Below, piece by piece: positions 60,903-64,000 of a stretch of DNA of 64,000 nucleotides. How positions within the stretch are numbered: position 1 is the stretch's first letter; each line of letters begins with the position of its first letter. The notes under the pieces are model-generated. The model saw only the letters and a list, made by a program, of their open reading frames with translations. It had not been told where the DNA came from and did not search any database. The stretch is from NCBI GenBank assembly GCA_023525715.1, contig CM042010.1, positions 60,577,729 through 60,641,728 on the forward strand. The letters are read 5' to 3'. A program made the position numbers and the translations under genes. The stretch comes from Cichorium intybus (taxonomy: Eukaryota > Streptophyta > Magnoliopsida > Asterales > Asteraceae).

Positions 60903-63900
60903 ATGACTGATTCCACAGCAACATATGCCAATATGCTTAATTATGCTAACCTCATTGGTTCAGCAACGAAGGCCCCAGTTCTAGTAACTTCTTACTACGA
61001 TTACTGGGCTGGTCGAATGAAAGATTATCTTATTGGACTCAACAAAGACTTATGGAGGTCTGTGACTGACGGTCCACACATTGACATTGCTGGTCGATTC
61101 GTTGTCGCCGATGGAGAAGAAGCCGTTGTCCTCAATGCTGCTGACATGAAGAAGCTTGAAAACGATGAGGTGACGTAAGCCATCACATTGCTGATGCGAA
61201 ATATGCAAACGAGATGTGGGACAATCTCGAACTCCGTTTTAGAGGAGATAAAATTCTTCATACTAGCAAAGTTCAAAAAATCCTTGCAGACTTCGGAAAC
61301 TTTAAGCAAGAAGAAAATGAATCTTTGGAAGCTTGTTATGAATGTCTGAGCAACATGATTTACACCCTAGACAAGTATGGGGAAACAAGAAGTCAACAAG
61401 TGATAAATATCAAATTTCTTTACAGTCTTCGCAATGAGTGGAGGCCAATCATGCTCATGGTAAAGTCCTATGAGAATATTGAGAAATACAAGCTGGCTGC
61501 CTTGTATAATCTGCTGAAATCACACGAACCTGATGTGGTGGGTCGAAGAAGTGAAATGGCTGGTTCTGGACCACTTGCCCTCGTTTCAAAAGAGGATGAA
61601 GAATCAAGTGATGAAGACATTGCTGCCTGTATGGTAGATGATAATGGAGAGACTGTTGCTCTTTATGCCGCCAACAATCGTAGATTCAAGAAACCCTTCT
61701 TCAAGAACAACCCTGGGAAGCCATTTGTGAAGAATTTCAACAAATCAAACTTTAGCTCCAAACCCAAACCAGAAATATTCACCCCAAAGGATGAAAACTT
61801 AAAATCTTCAACACCGAAGCCATCTGAAAAACAAACTTCGGAGTCATCCAAAGAAAAGACCGAAGAGAAAAAGGTTTCAGGTGATTCTGGTTATGACTGT
61901 AACTATTGCCATGGCAAGAATCATTTTGCAAAAGATTGCATGCTTCGCAAGCAAAACGAAAAGAAACCACAAGTAAAGGACGAAGCATACTACGCAAGAA
62001 AAATGGAGGAAGTTAGAGTGAGGACCAAAGATCTAGCTCTAATGGCTGCTGATGATCGTCAAGGATCCTATCAGGTTTGGTCTTCAGACTCAGATGATGA
62101 GGAAGTGAGAAAGCCATCTCATAGTGCTTTGATGGCCTTTGATGTCGGTAAGAGCTTTCTAAAGGACACTTCGGAGAAGTTTGGAGATGAAGAGAAGCTG
62201 GAGGTTGAAGCAACTACAGGTCTTGGTTTTGTGACTTCGGAGGCACATGAGATGTTTGCTGCTGGTACTCCGAAGACTTGGTTTGAAGACTCTTCCGATG
62301 ACGATGAGGAGGTATTCTTGATGGCAAACGACACTCGCCTAACAATCCCAGAACAGGTATCAAAACTTCTTTCATCTTTTAAAATTCCTAGCTCTCAATC
62401 TACTCCAATTATAAATGAAATAACTCGTGATTGCTCTGTTATGCATAAATTACTCGTTGATGCTAAAAATAGGGAAGTCCTCACTGGGCAGGAGCTTCTA
62501 AGCTTGAGGGGGAGAGTAGAGAGCCTGAAGCTAGCATTAGAAAAATCCAATCTTAGAATCTCTTTGTTAGAAGAAACTAGAGAAAAACTTTCAAACAACA
62601 ATGATGTACTTTTGAGACAGCGAAACATATTTTGTGAAACTACTAGACGACTGTAGGCTCAGATTACCCGTATTTATCATTCCGCTGATGTTTGCAATGT
62701 GCAACATAGAAAACTGTTATCCTTCATTGAATTCAAGCTTAAGAATGTTGATAGTGTTACTTATGAATGAGAATCCATAGTCTCAGGGTCCGAAGTGACT
62801 AACCCTTCGTACAAACATGGTTTAATCTCTGTTGAAAAACACTTAACTACGTATAATTTGTTAACACTGCTGCCTCAAGAGATTCCAATCTTGAAACAAC
62901 ACGTACCTCAATGTGAAAACAAATATGATGTTGTGGTAGAAACTGTGTCTGAAAATGATTCTGAATCTGATTCGGATTTGGAGGAAGTTGACTGTTCAAC
63001 CTTGTCCCTGCATAAATCATCCTCCACATCCGCATCACCATCCGAAGACATCTCACAATTGTCTTCGGAGGATAAAGGCAAGAATAAAATTGATTGTGAA
63101 AATGAAAATTCAGACAACTTGGAAATTATTAAAACTAAGACTCAAATTTCTGATGAATGTGAATCTTATGAAGATTATCTCAAAAACTCTTCCAAAAGAC
63201 TAGTCCATGTTGCATGTGTTTATCCTAAGGTTTTTTATTTCAAAAACTCTATCTTTGTGAAACCTGGTGGTGCTTTTTTAGTTTACAATGATTTACAAAA
63301 GATGGTAGATAAGGATAACTCCACAGTAACTGAGGAAGGATTCTTCTCATCATCTAAAATGTTCGAAAATCAAGTAAACGAAAACATGGAAGTAAAAATC
63401 AACATAAGAAAGCAGGAGTTGTATGGTCACAACATTTACAATCGTTTGTGTTATGAAAAGGAGAAAATTCCAGAGAATTTGAAAAATCTTTTGAATACTA
63501 AAAACAACAATCATGTTTATACTAACCGAAACTACAAACAAATTCAAGTTATGGAAAAACCAATAACTCCGAAGATGGATGTTTTTCAGTTAATGGAATC
63601 AAAAGAGAGTGTACCACATGCTGAATCTGCTGAAAATGAGGAATCAAAAACTAAATCTGAGATCCCTTATCCCTCAATGCTTTCCCCAAGTTTTAAAGAT
63701 AAGAACAAAACACAAATTGCTCCGAAGCCTATGGTACGTAACATCAAAATTTTGCAAATACCTCAATCTCAAAATCAGGCATCAACTTCCAAAACAAAAA
63801 CTACTGTTGTAATTTCGAAACCAACAGTGACGATTTTAAAATCAAAACAAACCCAAAATCTTGCAAAAAGGAAAACACCCTTAAAAGTTTCAATACCAAC

Positions 63901-64000
63901 AAATGCAGTCGCTTCAACTTCTGGAACAAAAATCACTGATTCAAATTTATCTGAAGTCAAAAATCAATTTTCCAAACCAACATTTGTCCCCACAAAACCA
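60903..64000 (+). pseudogene. Copia-D gag with long C-terminal extension, broken and partial
   Basis: Starts MTDSTATYANMLNYANLIG at 60903. A one-base frameshift near 61178 separates it from MWDNLELRFRGDKIL (61214 on), the UBN2-type gag core. The zinc knuckle CNYCHGKNHFAKDC lies near 61895. After it comes a Ser/Glu/Lys-rich region and a coiled-coil-like stretch (about 62440-62620). TAG at 62654-62656 and TGA near 62768-62770 interrupt the frame, which then stays open in the same phase to 64000. That gives a post-knuckle region of at least 690 codons, unusually long for copia gag. No pol motif is reached. Confidence 0.82.

Larger units (their letters stand above)
60233..64000 (+). mobile_element. 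Copia-D: 5' part of a copia element with a long gag
   Basis: 5' LTR at about 60233-60742, PBS 60745-60756, gag from 60903 running to the window edge. The rest, including any 3' LTR, lies outside. The long post-knuckle gag extension fits the SIRE/Maximus-like group, though pol is not visible to confirm it. Confidence 0.8.

Overview
This is plant nuclear DNA. The evidence is an intact nine-exon host gene with GT-AG introns, (TTTAGGG)n repeats, MITEs, and nested Ty1-copia and Ty3-gypsy retrotransposons whose primer sites match plant initiator-Met and Asp tRNAs. It fits a large, transposon-rich eudicot genome. Asteraceae is a weak guess from the style of the LTRs, not something the sequence proves.

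Layout. 436 to about 22.2 kb: a minus-strand copia element (copia-1) interrupted three times, by a hAT-type MITE in its 3' LTR (449-1388), a plus-strand chromodomain gypsy (gypsy-1, 1649-9711), and a minus-strand gypsy (gypsy-2, 11745-20044) flanked by the 5-bp duplication CGACC. 22.2-26.5 kb: AT-rich DNA with small inverted-repeat elements and an interstitial telomeric tract. 26513-31070: the only host gene, CCT5, on the minus strand, with a MULE-type MITE in intron 6. 31.8-47.4 kb: LTR debris, including copia-A (32993-40100, duplication ATATT) holding a 2.5-kb solo LTR (33570-36069, duplication TATAT), then fragments copia-B and copia-C. 47366-57834: a non-autonomous, tRNA-Asp-primed LTR element arranged LTR-internal-LTR-internal-LTR, inserted in copia-C with duplication GTCCT. 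Each internal region carries an unrecognised 402-codon ORF. 57.8-59.2 kb: the displaced gag end of copia-C. 59.4-60.1 kb: a MITE between two (TA)n tracts. 60.2 kb to the end: the 5' part of a plus-strand copia element with a long gag (copia-D).

How it fits together. All autonomous elements carry stops, frameshifts or deletions, so none looks able to move. The oldest sequence is the copia hosts and the youngest appear to be gypsy-1 and the tandem non-autonomous element, whose LTR copies are almost identical. CCT5 reads as 535 residues with every exon junction in phase and should be functional. The strongest candidates for something undescribed are the tandem element with its conserved orphan ORF and roughly 165-bp internal repeats, and gypsy-2, which ends in inverted copies of one LTR terminus yet has a clean target-site duplication.
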